A stretch of DNA of 64,000 bases from DATAEG01 sp963703085 (GTDB taxonomy: Bacteria > Actinomycetota > Actinomycetes > Mycobacteriales > Jatrophihabitantaceae), in NCBI GenBank assembly GCA_963703085.1, contig OY969789.1, positions 3,720,001-3,784,000 on the forward strand, read 5' to 3'. Positions 27,818-35,466 of this stretch are shown one piece after another. Within the stretch, counting starts at the first letter, position 1. Every line of letters begins with the position of its first letter. The notes under the pieces were generated by a model that was given only the letters and a program-made list of their open reading frames with translations, was not told the DNA's origin and did not search any database. The translations under genes were made by a program, and so were the position numbers.

Positions 27818-28339
27818 GTGAAAGCGCTGGAGGTAGTCGGGGTCCGGGTTGAGCTGCCCGCGAGCCAACCCGTGGTTCTCCTCAAGGAAGTCGACGGCTC
27901 TCGGTACCTGCCGATCTGGATCGGCGCGGTCGAGGCGTCGGCCATCGCGTTTCAACAGCAGGGCGTGACCGTGACTCGGCCGCTCACCCATGACTTGCTG
28001 CGTGATGTGATCGAGGCTCTCGGTTCTCCGCTGGAAGCGGTTCGGATCACCGAGCTGCGTGACGATGTCTTCTTCGCGGAGCTGGTCTTCGGCGACGGTG
28101 TGACCGTCAGCGCGCGCCCGTCGGACGCGATCGCGCTGGCGTTGCGAAGCGACTCCGCGATCTACGCGGCGGACGAGGTGCTGGACGAGGCGGGGGTGCC
28201 CGTCCCTGAGGAGGGCATGACCGAGACCGACGAGCCGACCGGCGCGGATGCGGAGGGCGAGGTCGAAGCATTCCGGGAGTTCCTGGACACCATCTCGCCG
28301 GAGGATTTCGCCGCTGGCGGCGGACAGCACGAACGCTGA
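27818..28339 (+). CDS. Bifunctional nuclease (DNase/RNase) family protein
   Basis: A 173-residue protein of the BFN (DUF151) family. The blocks LPIWIGAVEASAIAFQQQG, TRPLTHDLLRDVIEALG and SARPSDAIALALRSDSAIYA are characteristic. Plant and Thermotoga relatives have been studied, but nuclease activity of the actinobacterial protein is unproven. GTG 27818 has GGGAGGAGG ending 6 nt upstream, which overrides the longer frame from 27791. Position equals Rv1829 between the two MerR genes. Confidence 0.9.
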   Translation: MKALEVVGVRVELPASQPVVLLKEVDGSRYLPIWIGAVEASAIAFQQQGVTVTRPLTHDLLRDVIEALGSPLEAVRITELRDDVFFAELVFGDGVTVSARPSDAIALALRSDSAIYAADEVLDEAGVPVPEEGMTETDEPTGADAEGEVEAFREFLDTISPEDFAAGGGQHER

Positions 28340-28410
28340 GCCGAACAGGCTGACCAAGCCTGAGGCTGAGCTTGAGGGTTACATTTCGGCGTCGCCGTCC
28401 GCGCGTCGCG

Positions 28411-28440
28411 TTGACCCACCCCGGCGCTGCGATCTAGCGT
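28411..28440 (+). promoter_or_regulatory. Promoter upstream of the second MerR gene
   Basis: TTGACC (28411-28416), an 18-bp spacer and TAGCGT (28435-28440) form a housekeeping-type promoter; transcription would start near 28447, leaving about 115 nt of leader before GTG 28564. Confidence 0.6.
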
Positions 28441-28563
28441 CGCACTCGACACGAATCACGTCCCTGCAATTCACCTGCAGGGCAGTCACCGGCCGTAGGC
28501 CGGGTCAGGCGCTCGCGACTCCCTTGCGAGCCCGGCAGGCTCAGAGAGGTCAGGTGCGGATCA

Positions 28564-29196
28564 GTGCCCGATATCATCAGCGGTCCTGTCGACGCGGCGT
28601 CCGGGGAGCAGCTGGCGGCGGTGGGTGAGCGCAGCGAGCCGGCCGGGTCGGTCGAACAACCAGGTTTGTTCGCTGCGCCGGGCCGGGAGCCGGAGGAGGG
28701 CACCGGGTACCGCGGGCCCACCGCATGCGCGGCCGCCGGCATCACCTACCGCCAGCTGGACTACTGGGCCAGGACCGCTTTGGTCTCGCCGTCGGTCCGC
28801 TCGGCGGCCGGATCGGGCAGCCAGCGGCTGTACTCGTTCAAAGACATCCTGGTACTCAAGGTGGTCAAGCGACTGCTCGACACCGGGGTGTCGCTGCACA
28901 ACATCAGGATCGCCGTCGACGCGTTGCGCGCTCGCGGGGTGGACGATCTGGCCCGCATCACGCTGTTCTCCGACGGCACCACCGTCTACGAGTGCACGTC
29001 TGCCGAAGAGGTCGTCGACCTGCTGCGCGGCGGCCAGGGCGTCTTCGGCATAGCGGTCAGCGGTGCGTTGCGCGAGCTGGCCGGATCGCTGGCCGAGTTC
29101 CCGGCCGAGAAGGCCGAACCAGGTCCGGACGCCGCCCTTCCGTCCAGCGAGTCCGACGAGCTGGCCCGCCGCCGGCTGCGCCGCACCGCCGGCTAG
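28564..29196 (+). CDS. MerR-family transcriptional regulator (Rv1830-like)
   Basis: A 210-residue MerR-type regulator. A disordered N terminus of about 45 residues precedes the winged helix (YRGPTACAAAGITYRQLDYW, ARTALVSPSVRSAAGSGSQR, LYSFKDILVLKVVKRLLDTG). The C-terminal part (about 115-165) contains ITLFSDGTTVYECTSAEEVV, a conserved small sensor-like domain. It is the positional match of Rv1830, linked in mycobacteria to growth-rate and antibiotic-resilience phenotypes. An in-frame GERSEPAG is encoded by the GAGCGCAGCGAG-type repeat word. Confidence 0.87.
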   Translation: MPDIISGPVDAASGEQLAAVGERSEPAGSVEQPGLFAAPGREPEEGTGYRGPTACAAAGITYRQLDYWARTALVSPSVRSAAGSGSQRLYSFKDILVLKVVKRLLDTGVSLHNIRIAVDALRARGVDDLARITLFSDGTTVYECTSAEEVVDLLRGGQGVFGIAVSGALRELAGSLAEFPAEKAEPGPDAALPSSESDELARRRLRRTAG

Positions 29197-29250
29197 CTAC
29201 CCACGCTGCGGCGCAGTGGCTGCTACCGTGGCTGTTGGCTGACACACCCG

Positions 29251-29350
29251 CACGGGAGAGCTCGCCGGAGCAGTCCGGCGGCGCCGAAGGGGCAACTTCC
29301 CCGGAACCTCTCAGGCATCAGGACCGTGCCGGGACGGCCGCTCTGAAGGG
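29251..29350 (+). promoter_or_regulatory. Glycine riboswitch aptamer
   Basis: The order CGGGAGAG (29253), GCGCCGAAGGGGCAA (29281), CCTCTCAGGCA, GGACCGTGCC, GGGACGGCC, CTCTGAAGGG matches the conserved core of the glycine riboswitch. It lies directly upstream of gcvP, the classic target. Only one complete aptamer is present; the downstream segment 29355-29405 (GACAGA pairing with TCTGTC around a CCGCGG-CACCG-CCGCGG hairpin) may be a ghost aptamer or expression platform. In this family glycine binding generally switches on the cleavage system. Confidence 0.9.
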
Positions 29351-29415
29351 CCACCGACAGAGGGGGACCGCGGCACCGCCGCGGACTCTCACCGTCGTCT
29401 GTCCGGGAGCCGCCC

Positions 29416-32316
29416 ATGACCACCACGGCCCACACCTCTGCACTGACCGATTTGCAGGCGGCAGTTCCGTTCGCCGACCGGCACATCGGCACCAGCCCGC
29501 ACGCCGACCAGCAACGGATGCTCGACGCCCTCGGCTACCCGTCGCTGGAGGCCCTACTCGACCGGGCGATTCCGGAGCAGATCCGAGACCGCACCGCACT
29601 GGCACTCCCACCGGCAGCGACCGAGACGGAGGTGGCCGCCGAGCTGCGGGCGCACGCGGCGCGCAACGTGGTGACCACCGCGATGATCGGCCTCGGCTAT
29701 TACGACACCATCACCCCCGCGGTCATCCGGCGCAACGTCCTGGAGAACCCGGCCTGGTACACCGCATATACGCCGTACCAACCCGAGATCAGCCAGGGTC
29801 GGCTGGAAGCTCTGATCAACTTCCAGACCATGGTCGAAGATCTGACCGGGCTTCCGATCGCCAACGCCTCGATGCTGGATGAGTCCACCTCGGCAGCCGA
29901 AGCGATGGCCATCGCGCACCGCGCATCGCCGGCAGCAAAGGCAGGTGCCACGGTGTTCGTGGTCGACGCCGACGTGTTGCCGCAGACCCTCGACGTCGTG
30001 CGGACCCGAGCTATCCCGCTCGGCCTCGAGGTCGTCGAGCACGACATGGCCACGCCGCTGCCGACCGAAGGCGTGTTCGGCGTGCTCGTGCAGTACCCCG
30101 GCGCTTCGGGCGAGATCCGCTCGCTGCCACCGATCGTCGCCGCGGCACACGAGGCAGGTGCCCTGGTAGCGGTGGCCGCCGACCTCCTGGCGCTGACCCT
30201 GCTGGCTGCACCCGGGGACGCGGCAGCGGACATGGCCGTCGGCACGACGCAGCGCTTCGGTGTGCCGATGGGCTTCGGCGGTCCGCACGCCGGCTACCTG
30301 GCGATCCGCTCCGGCCTGGAACGGCAGTTGCCCGGCCGGCTGGTCGGGGTGTCCGTGGACGCGGCGGGCGCCCCGGCTTACCGCCTCGCCCTGCAGACCC
30401 GCGAACAGCACATCCGCCGCGAGAAGGCGACCAGCAATATCTGCACCGCCCAGGTGCTGCTCGCGGTGATGGCCAGCATGTACGCCGTCTACCACGGCCC
30501 CGACGGCTTGCGTCGGATCGCATCGCGAGTACACCGGCTGGCCGAGGTTCTGGCAGCCGGGCTGCGCGAGAGCGGCATCGACGTGCTGACCGGTACCTTC
30601 TTCGACACCATCTCGGTGTCGAAGCCCGACCGGGCGGGTGAGGTGCTGGCGGCCGCCCTGCAACGCGGGATCACGCTGCGTCGGGTCGACGCACACACCG
30701 TCGGCGTCTCCTGCGACGAGGTCACCCGGCCGGCCGACATCGTGTCGGTATGGCAGGCGTTCGGCGCCGACCTCGATGCCGCGGATGTGCAGCGGTTGGC
30801 CGGGTCGGCCGCAGAGGTGGTCCCGGACGATCAGCGGCGCACCAGCGACTACCTCACCCATCCGGTCTTCCACCGGCACCGGTCGGAAACCGCGATGCTG
30901 CGCTACCTGCGCCGTCTGGCGGACAAGGACTACGCACTGGATCGGGGCATGATCCCGCTCGGGTCGTGCACGATGAAGCTCAATGCGACGACCGAGATGG
31001 AGCCGGTGACGTTGCCCGGCTTCAGCCGGCTGCACCCCTTCGCCCCGGCCGAGCACTTCGAGGGCTATCGCGAGATCTTCGCCGATCTGCAGTCCTGGCT
31101 GTGCGCGATCACCGGGTATGACGCGGTGTCGCTGCAGCCCAACGCCGGCGCGCAGGGAGAGCTGGCCGGACTGCTGGCCATCCGCGGATACCACCTGGCT
31201 CGGGGCGACGAGCACCGCACCGTTTGCCTGATCCCCGCGTCCGCGCACGGCACCAACGCGGCGAGCGCGGTGATGGCAGGAATGCGGGTCGTTGTCGTCA
31301 AGACCAGCGGCTCGGAGGGTGAGATCGACCTCGCGGATCTGCACACGAAGGTTGAGCAGCACGCCGATCAACTCGCCGCGATCATGGTCACCTACCCGTC
31401 CACACACGGCGTTTTCGAGGAACACATCGCAACCGTCTGCGCAGCGGTGCACGACGCCGGCGGGCAGGTATATGTGGATGGCGCCAACCTCAACGCCATG
31501 GTCGGGCTGGCCCGCCCCGGCAAGTTCGGCGCCGACGTGTCCCACCTGAACCTGCACAAGACGTTCTGCATCCCGCACGGCGGCGGCGGTCCCGGAGTCG
31601 GCCCGATCGGGGTGCGCGCGCACCTCGCGCCATACCTGCCCAACCACCCGCTGCAACCCGACGCCGGGCCGCGTACCGGACCAGGCGCGGTGGCAGCGGC
31701 GCCGTGGGGCTCCGCGTCGATCCTCCCGATCACCTGGGCCTACGTCCGGTTGATGGGCCCGGACGGGTTGACCTCAGCTACTGGCGCCGCCATCCTCGGC
31801 GCCAACTACCTGGCCCACCGGCTGCGTGAGCATTTCCCGACGTTGTACTCGGGTGGGCATGGACTGGTGGCGCATGAGTGCATCCTCGATCTTCGACCGA
31901 TGACTGCGGCCACGGGTGTCACCGTCGACGACGTGGCCAAGCGGCTGATCGACTACGGCTTTCACGCACCGACGATGTCGTTCCCCGTGGCGGGCACGTT
32001 GATGGTCGAGCCGACCGAAAGCGAGGATCTCGCCGAGCTGGACCGGTTCGCCGACGCAATGATCGCCATCAAGGGCGAGATCGACCGGGTGGCGGCAGGT
32101 GAATGGACGGCTGCGGACAGCGTGCTGCGCGGGGCGCCGCACACCGCGCAGACGCTGGTCGGCGACTGGCCGTACGCGTACAGCCGCTCCGAGGCGGTGT
32201 ACCCGAAAGGCGTCGATCCGGCGAGCAAGTACTGGGCGCCGGTGCGCCGCATCGACGGCGCCTACGGCGACCGGAACCTGATGTGCTCCTGCCCGCCGGT
32301 CGCCGAGTACGCCTGA
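29416..32316 (+). CDS. gcvP: Glycine dehydrogenase (aminomethyl-transferring), P protein
   Basis: A 966-residue homodimeric P protein that decarboxylates glycine and passes the aminomethyl group to lipoyl-GcvH. The N-terminal half has FADRHIGTSPHADQQRMLDA and MIGLGYYDTITPAVIRRNVL; the C-terminal half holds the PLP lysine K715 in NLHKTFCIPHGGGGPG. Length and both domain halves are complete. GGGAG lies 6 nt before ATG 29416, downstream of the glycine riboswitch. GcvH is encoded 3.2 kb upstream; gcvT and lpd are not in this window. Confidence 0.97.
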   Translation: MTTTAHTSALTDLQAAVPFADRHIGTSPHADQQRMLDALGYPSLEALLDRAIPEQIRDRTALALPPAATETEVAAELRAHAARNVVTTAMIGLGYYDTITPAVIRRNVLENPAWYTAYTPYQPEISQGRLEALINFQTMVEDLTGLPIANASMLDESTSAAEAMAIAHRASPAAKAGATVFVVDADVLPQTLDVVRTRAIPLGLEVVEHDMATPLPTEGVFGVLVQYPGASGEIRSLPPIVAAAHEAGALVAVAADLLALTLLAAPGDAAADMAVGTTQRFGVPMGFGGPHAGYLAIRSGLERQLPGRLVGVSVDAAGAPAYRLALQTREQHIRREKATSNICTAQVLLAVMASMYAVYHGPDGLRRIASRVHRLAEVLAAGLRESGIDVLTGTFFDTISVSKPDRAGEVLAAALQRGITLRRVDAHTVGVSCDEVTRPADIVSVWQAFGADLDAADVQRLAGSAAEVVPDDQRRTSDYLTHPVFHRHRSETAMLRYLRRLADKDYALDRGMIPLGSCTMKLNATTEMEPVTLPGFSRLHPFAPAEHFEGYREIFADLQSWLCAITGYDAVSLQPNAGAQGELAGLLAIRGYHLARGDEHRTVCLIPASAHGTNAASAVMAGMRVVVVKTSGSEGEIDLADLHTKVEQHADQLAAIMVTYPSTHGVFEEHIATVCAAVHDAGGQVYVDGANLNAMVGLARPGKFGADVSHLNLHKTFCIPHGGGGPGVGPIGVRAHLAPYLPNHPLQPDAGPRTGPGAVAAAPWGSASILPITWAYVRLMGPDGLTSATGAAILGANYLAHRLREHFPTLYSGGHGLVAHECILDLRPMTAATGVTVDDVAKRLIDYGFHAPTMSFPVAGTLMVEPTESEDLAELDRFADAMIAIKGEIDRVAAGEWTAADSVLRGAPHTAQTLVGDWPYAYSRSEAVYPKGVDPASKYWAPVRRIDGAYGDRNLMCSCPPVAEYA

Positions 32317-32341
32317 CGCGATCGCGCGCCCATTACCACTG

Positions 32342-32362
32342 CCGCCGAAGAAGCTCCGGCGG
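32342..32362 (+). terminator. Weak GC hairpin after gcvP
   Basis: CCGCCG, a 9-nt loop and CGGCGG follow the gcvP stop by 25 nt. There is no U-tract. Confidence 0.3.
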
Positions 32363-32389
32363 GATGTGTCCGATTGGCGCGGTAGGCGC

Positions 32390-32395
32390 TAGGTT
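32390..32395 (+). promoter_or_regulatory. -10 element of the LAxTG surface-protein gene (leaderless type)
   Basis: TAGGTT lies exactly 6 nt before GTG 32402 with no Shine-Dalgarno sequence, the same spacing as at 2009 and 36920. Confidence 0.45.
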
Positions 32396-32401
32396 GGCGG
32401 C

Positions 32402-33742
32402 GTGCGTACCCTCCTCCGCGTCAGCCTGCCCGTCCTGACCGCCGCCTTTCTGATCGGCGCAGGATTCAGCGCTCCTTCGGTCTCGGCCGCTCCGGCTGCG
32501 GCGTGCACGGGCCAGTTGTGCCGGGTGTCGTTCGCGCTCACCGGCGCGCCGGTCACCTGGACCGTGCCGGCCGGTGTCACCTCGATCTCGGTCACCCTCG
32601 CGGCCGGCTCCGGCGGCATAGGTCACCCCGACCCGGCGCCGGCAAAGCCCGGTGGCGCAGGCGGCCTGGTCGCGGCGACCGTCCCGGTTACCCCCGGACA
32701 GGTGCTCACTGTGGTGGTCGGCGGGAAGGGCGACGACGGCATCACTGACCCAAACTTTGACCCGACCGGCCCTGATGCCGAGGGTGGTTATGGCGGAGGC
32801 GGCACCAACGTTCACGTGGTCGGCGGTACCGATGGCGCAGGCGGCGGCGGCTCGTTCCTCTTCCGCGGCAGCGCGGTGCTGCTGGCCGCAGGCGGTGGCG
32901 GCGGTGGCGGGTACAGCCCCGGCGGCACGGGGGGCGCCGGCGGCGCCGGCGGCAAGGCCGGCGCGGGCACAACCGGAAACCCAGCCGGCGTCGGTGGTGG
33001 CGGCGCCACCACCACAGGACCTGGTGCCGGTGGGGCCAGCAACAACGGCCTCCCCAACGGCCAGCCGGGCACCGGCCCGGCGGCCGGACCGGCCACGTTC
33101 GGTCATGGCGGCAATTCGCAGCAGACGAACGTCGCCGGATCAGGCGGTGGTGGGTTTTACGGAGGCGGGGCCGGCGGCATGCAGGTAATGGTGTCGCCAG
33201 CCGTGATCTACGGTGGTGGCGGCGGCGGATCGGGCTTCGTCGCGACAGGTGTGCGCACCACGGCTACCGGAACGAACGTGGGCAATGGCTCCGCGGTCAT
33301 CGAGTACGTCTTGAAGCGGAAGACATCGACGTCCGTCTCGGCCGCTCCCAACCCGGCAACGACGCACACCTCGGTCACGTTGACCGCGCAGGTCGCCGTC
33401 ATCGGTGGCGGCGTGGCCACCGGCACGGTGACCTTCTTCGACGGTAATACCCGGCTGGCAAGCGCGAGGTTGACCAATGGCACAGCGACAGTCACCGTGC
33501 CTGCGGGAAGCACGGCCAGAACCAGAAACATCACGGCACGCTATGGCGGTGACCCGCTGCGCCTGGCGTCGGCGTCTGCGAGGACGAGACTGGTGATCAC
33601 CGCGCCGGCCACCGCAGCTGGCGGCGGCACACAGCTGGCGAACACCGGCGCATCCGACACGGGAGCCCTGAGTGGGCTCGGCGCGTTGCTCGTCGTGCTG
33701 GGCTCGTTCGCCTTGTTGCTCGGCCGGCGTCGTCGCGTCTAA
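32402..33742 (+). CDS. Secreted Gly-rich surface protein with Ig-like domain and LAxTG sorting signal
   Basis: A 446-residue exported protein. Residues 1-32 form a Sec signal peptide (basic start, hydrophobic core, SVSAAPAAA cleavage region). Residues about 38-300 are a glycine-rich adhesion-type domain opening with VTWTVPAGVTSISVTLAAGS and containing long GGGGGG runs. Residues about 303-400 form one bacterial Ig-like domain (STSVSAAPNPATTHTSVTLT to ARTRLVI). The C terminus has LANTG, a hydrophobic helix and RRRRV, a cell-wall sorting signal of the LAxTG type recognised by class E sortases. No sortase is in this window. Likely a cell-wall-anchored adhesin or matrix protein; ligand unknown. 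Confidence 0.87.
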   Translation: MRTLLRVSLPVLTAAFLIGAGFSAPSVSAAPAAACTGQLCRVSFALTGAPVTWTVPAGVTSISVTLAAGSGGIGHPDPAPAKPGGAGGLVAATVPVTPGQVLTVVVGGKGDDGITDPNFDPTGPDAEGGYGGGGTNVHVVGGTDGAGGGGSFLFRGSAVLLAAGGGGGGGYSPGGTGGAGGAGGKAGAGTTGNPAGVGGGGATTTGPGAGGASNNGLPNGQPGTGPAAGPATFGHGGNSQQTNVAGSGGGGFYGGGAGGMQVMVSPAVIYGGGGGGSGFVATGVRTTATGTNVGNGSAVIEYVLKRKTSTSVSAAPNPATTHTSVTLTAQVAVIGGGVATGTVTFFDGNTRLASARLTNGTATVTVPAGSTARTRNITARYGGDPLRLASASARTRLVITAPATAAGGGTQLANTGASDTGALSGLGALLVVLGSFALLLGRRRRV

Positions 33743-33777
33743 GCGCCCGTGCCGATTGGGCGTGTCCTTCGGCGTGT

Positions 33778-33795
33778 GCTGACCGAGCGGTCAGC
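33778..33795. terminator. Bidirectional hairpin between convergent genes
   Basis: GCTGACC, loop GAGC, GGTCAGC is a perfect 7-bp stem lying just past the surface-protein gene and over the last codons of the convergent gene on the other strand. Confidence 0.55.
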
Positions 33796-34495
33796 GACGT
33801 TGCCTGCCGGACGGCCGGGAGAGCGCCGCGGATGCGCTCCATTGCCGCCGCGACTGCCACAGCGTCGTGATCTGCCTCTCCTGAGGGCGGTGCCGGCGCA
33901 CCGCAGCGGCCAGCGGGTAGTCCTGGGGAGCGACTGCGACGGCAGCAAGCGGGCGCACCGGCTCGGTGCTCACCCACTGCCCGGTCTCGATCGCACCGTA
34001 GGTAGCCGGCTCGCTACGGAAGCCGTTGGCGGACACGACGTACACCCAGCCGCGGGTGAGCAGCGGCTCGGTATCCGGCACGTCGGCCGACAGGTAGTAG
34101 CGACGCTTCGCCGGATTGCCGATGCTGGCCATCGATGCGTTGCGAAACGACTTGGCGAACGGCCGATTGACCAAAGCGAAGAACATAGCCCAGAGCGGGT
34201 CGTTCGACGCGAACACTGCCTGTTGCCGACCGAATTCACGACTGTCGCCGGACTCCCGCTCCACGGCGAGGTTGGCCAGCCCGGCACGCTTCGTCCCGTG
34301 GAAGAGCAGGGAGTGCTGGGTGCCGAGGTAGCGCAAGAAGTCGGAGACCTGCCCGGGCGACTCGACGACAAGCACCTCACCGTTGCCCGGCTGCAGTAGA
34401 TTCGCCAGCTCGTCAAAGCGGCTTCGGGTAGCCACATCGAGGCGCAGCGGTGGCACGCTGGGCAGGCCCGAGCCGGCGAGCAGCAGCGACGCCAC
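33791..34495 (-). CDS. Unknown protein with ADP-ribosyltransferase-like motifs
   Basis: About 234 residues from GTG 34495 (GGCAGG 6 nt upstream); a TTG at 34546 would give 251. I do not recognise the family by name. Visible features: HSLLFHGTKRAGLANL resembles the first motif of the H-Y-E class of ADP-ribosyltransferases (LxHGT), AVFASNDPLWAMFFALV the second (aromatic-Ala-Ser with following Ala), and QWVSTEPVRPL could supply the catalytic Glu. There is no signal peptide and no toxin-style N-terminal domain. The C-terminal 35 residues are Arg/Ser-rich. The assignment to the ADP-ribosyl-transfer fold is inference from three short motifs; it could instead be an RNA phosphotransferase-like or inactive relative. 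Confidence 0.6.
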   Translation of the reverse strand: MASLLLAGSGLPSVPPLRLDVATRSRFDELANLLQPGNGEVLVVESPGQVSDFLRYLGTQHSLLFHGTKRAGLANLAVERESGDSREFGRQQAVFASNDPLWAMFFALVNRPFAKSFRNASMASIGNPAKRRYYLSADVPDTEPLLTRGWVYVVSANGFRSEPATYGAIETGQWVSTEPVRPLAAVAVAPQDYPLAAAVRRHRPQERQITTLWQSRRQWSASAALSRPSGRQRR

Positions 34496-34567
34496 CCACG
34501 ACCTGCCGCGCTGAGTGTGCGCAGCGACGCTGCGCCGTTGTGCCAAAGGGGAAGGGATCCGGGTCGG

Positions 34568-34777
34568 TCAGGCCGCGCGGTGCGCCGCGGCTTCGGTCAG
34601 CTCCGAACGGCGTGCGGCCACGGCCGCGCCGTCGGGCAGGAGCTCACCGGTGTCCTCGAACAACACGATGCCGTTGCACAACAGGCTCCACCCCTGCTCA
34701 GGGTGAGCCACCACCACGTGCGCGGCTTCGCCGTCCGGCGCAGTGCTCTGCGGGCACTGCGGCTCGTGCGTGCACAT
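34568..34777 (-). CDS. DUF5999 family small protein
   Basis: A 69-residue protein beginning MCTHEPQCPQ and containing SHPEQGW-type core HPEQGWSLLCNGIVLFEDTG, then ELLPDG, the conserved signature of DUF5999, widespread in Streptomyces and relatives. Three Cys and the early His suggest a small metal site. The open frame extends upstream to 34969, but homologues start at MCTHEP; ATG 34777 (or 34780, adjacent) has a GAGGGG stretch upstream. Function unknown; the family often serves as a small, highly conserved cytosolic protein in spore-forming actinomycetes. Confidence 0.82.
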   Translation of the reverse strand: MCTHEPQCPQSTAPDGEAAHVVVAHPEQGWSLLCNGIVLFEDTGELLPDGAAVAARRSELTEAAAHRAA

Positions 34778-34905
34778 CATCTTTCCCCTCGAGTCGCTCC
34801 CCGGATGGGAGCCCTGTGACCTGACACACACGATAGTGCCCAATTGGTTGAGCGGCCAAACATATCCCGGCGTGGGGACAGCCGTTAGCCGATCGTGATG
34901 CGCGG

Positions 34906-35391
34906 TCAACTCCGCCCGGACCGCTGTTGCGCGCGGGACAGCGCGTCGTTCTCGGTGCGCTCTGACCATTCTGCGCGCACGGCGGGGAAGCCTGCCCGCA
35001 CGGCGGCGTCGACCACCGCCGGGTCGTCATCGACGAAAGCCGCGACCGTCCCATGCCTCGCCAACCGGTGCAGCTGCTCCAGCTTCAGGACGGTCGCCGG
35101 CCGGCGATCACTCTCGGCGCGCAGCAGCACGGTATCGGTCGGCAATGCCCACCGGGTCAACCACTCTTCGGTCGCGGTGCGCAGCCGCTCCGGGCGCCCG
35201 GACAGCCACACCACGCGGTGCGTGGCGCCGAGCAGCCCGGCGAGTTCCAAGCCTTGGTCCAGCGGCGGGTCGTCGTCGGCGGCGGCAAAGAATGCATCCC
35301 AGTCCGGCGGCCGGCGCGCGATGTGGTGCAGCCGGTGCGTGACGTCGGCGACCACCCCGTCGATATCGATCACCGCGAGGGTCTCGGTCAC
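34906..35391 (-). CDS. HAD-superfamily phosphatase, polynucleotide-kinase-phosphatase-like
   Basis: A 161-residue stand-alone HAD domain. Motif I is DIDGVVADVTHRLHHI (D9, D11), motif II is WLSGRPE with the SGR triad, and motif IV is FVDDDPAVVDAA. The pattern DxDGV..D..HRL followed by SGRPE.LR..T..WL is that of the phosphatase half of bacterial/T4 polynucleotide kinase (PseT) and related AHBA-like HAD proteins. It may remove 3' or 5' phosphates from nucleic acid or nucleotides; no kinase or ligase partner is adjacent. GTG 35391 is the start. Confidence 0.8.
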   Translation of the reverse strand: MTETLAVIDIDGVVADVTHRLHHIARRPPDWDAFFAAADDDPPLDQGLELAGLLGATHRVVWLSGRPERLRTATEEWLTRWALPTDTVLLRAESDRRPATVLKLEQLHRLARHGTVAAFVDDDPAVVDAAVRAGFPAVRAEWSERTENDALSRAQQRSGRS

Positions 35392-35466
35392 TGCGCCAGC
35401 TTAGGAGCCGACCAGCCGTATCACCGCTCGCCGAGGCGATGAGTGGATAGATGGAATCATGGGCGG

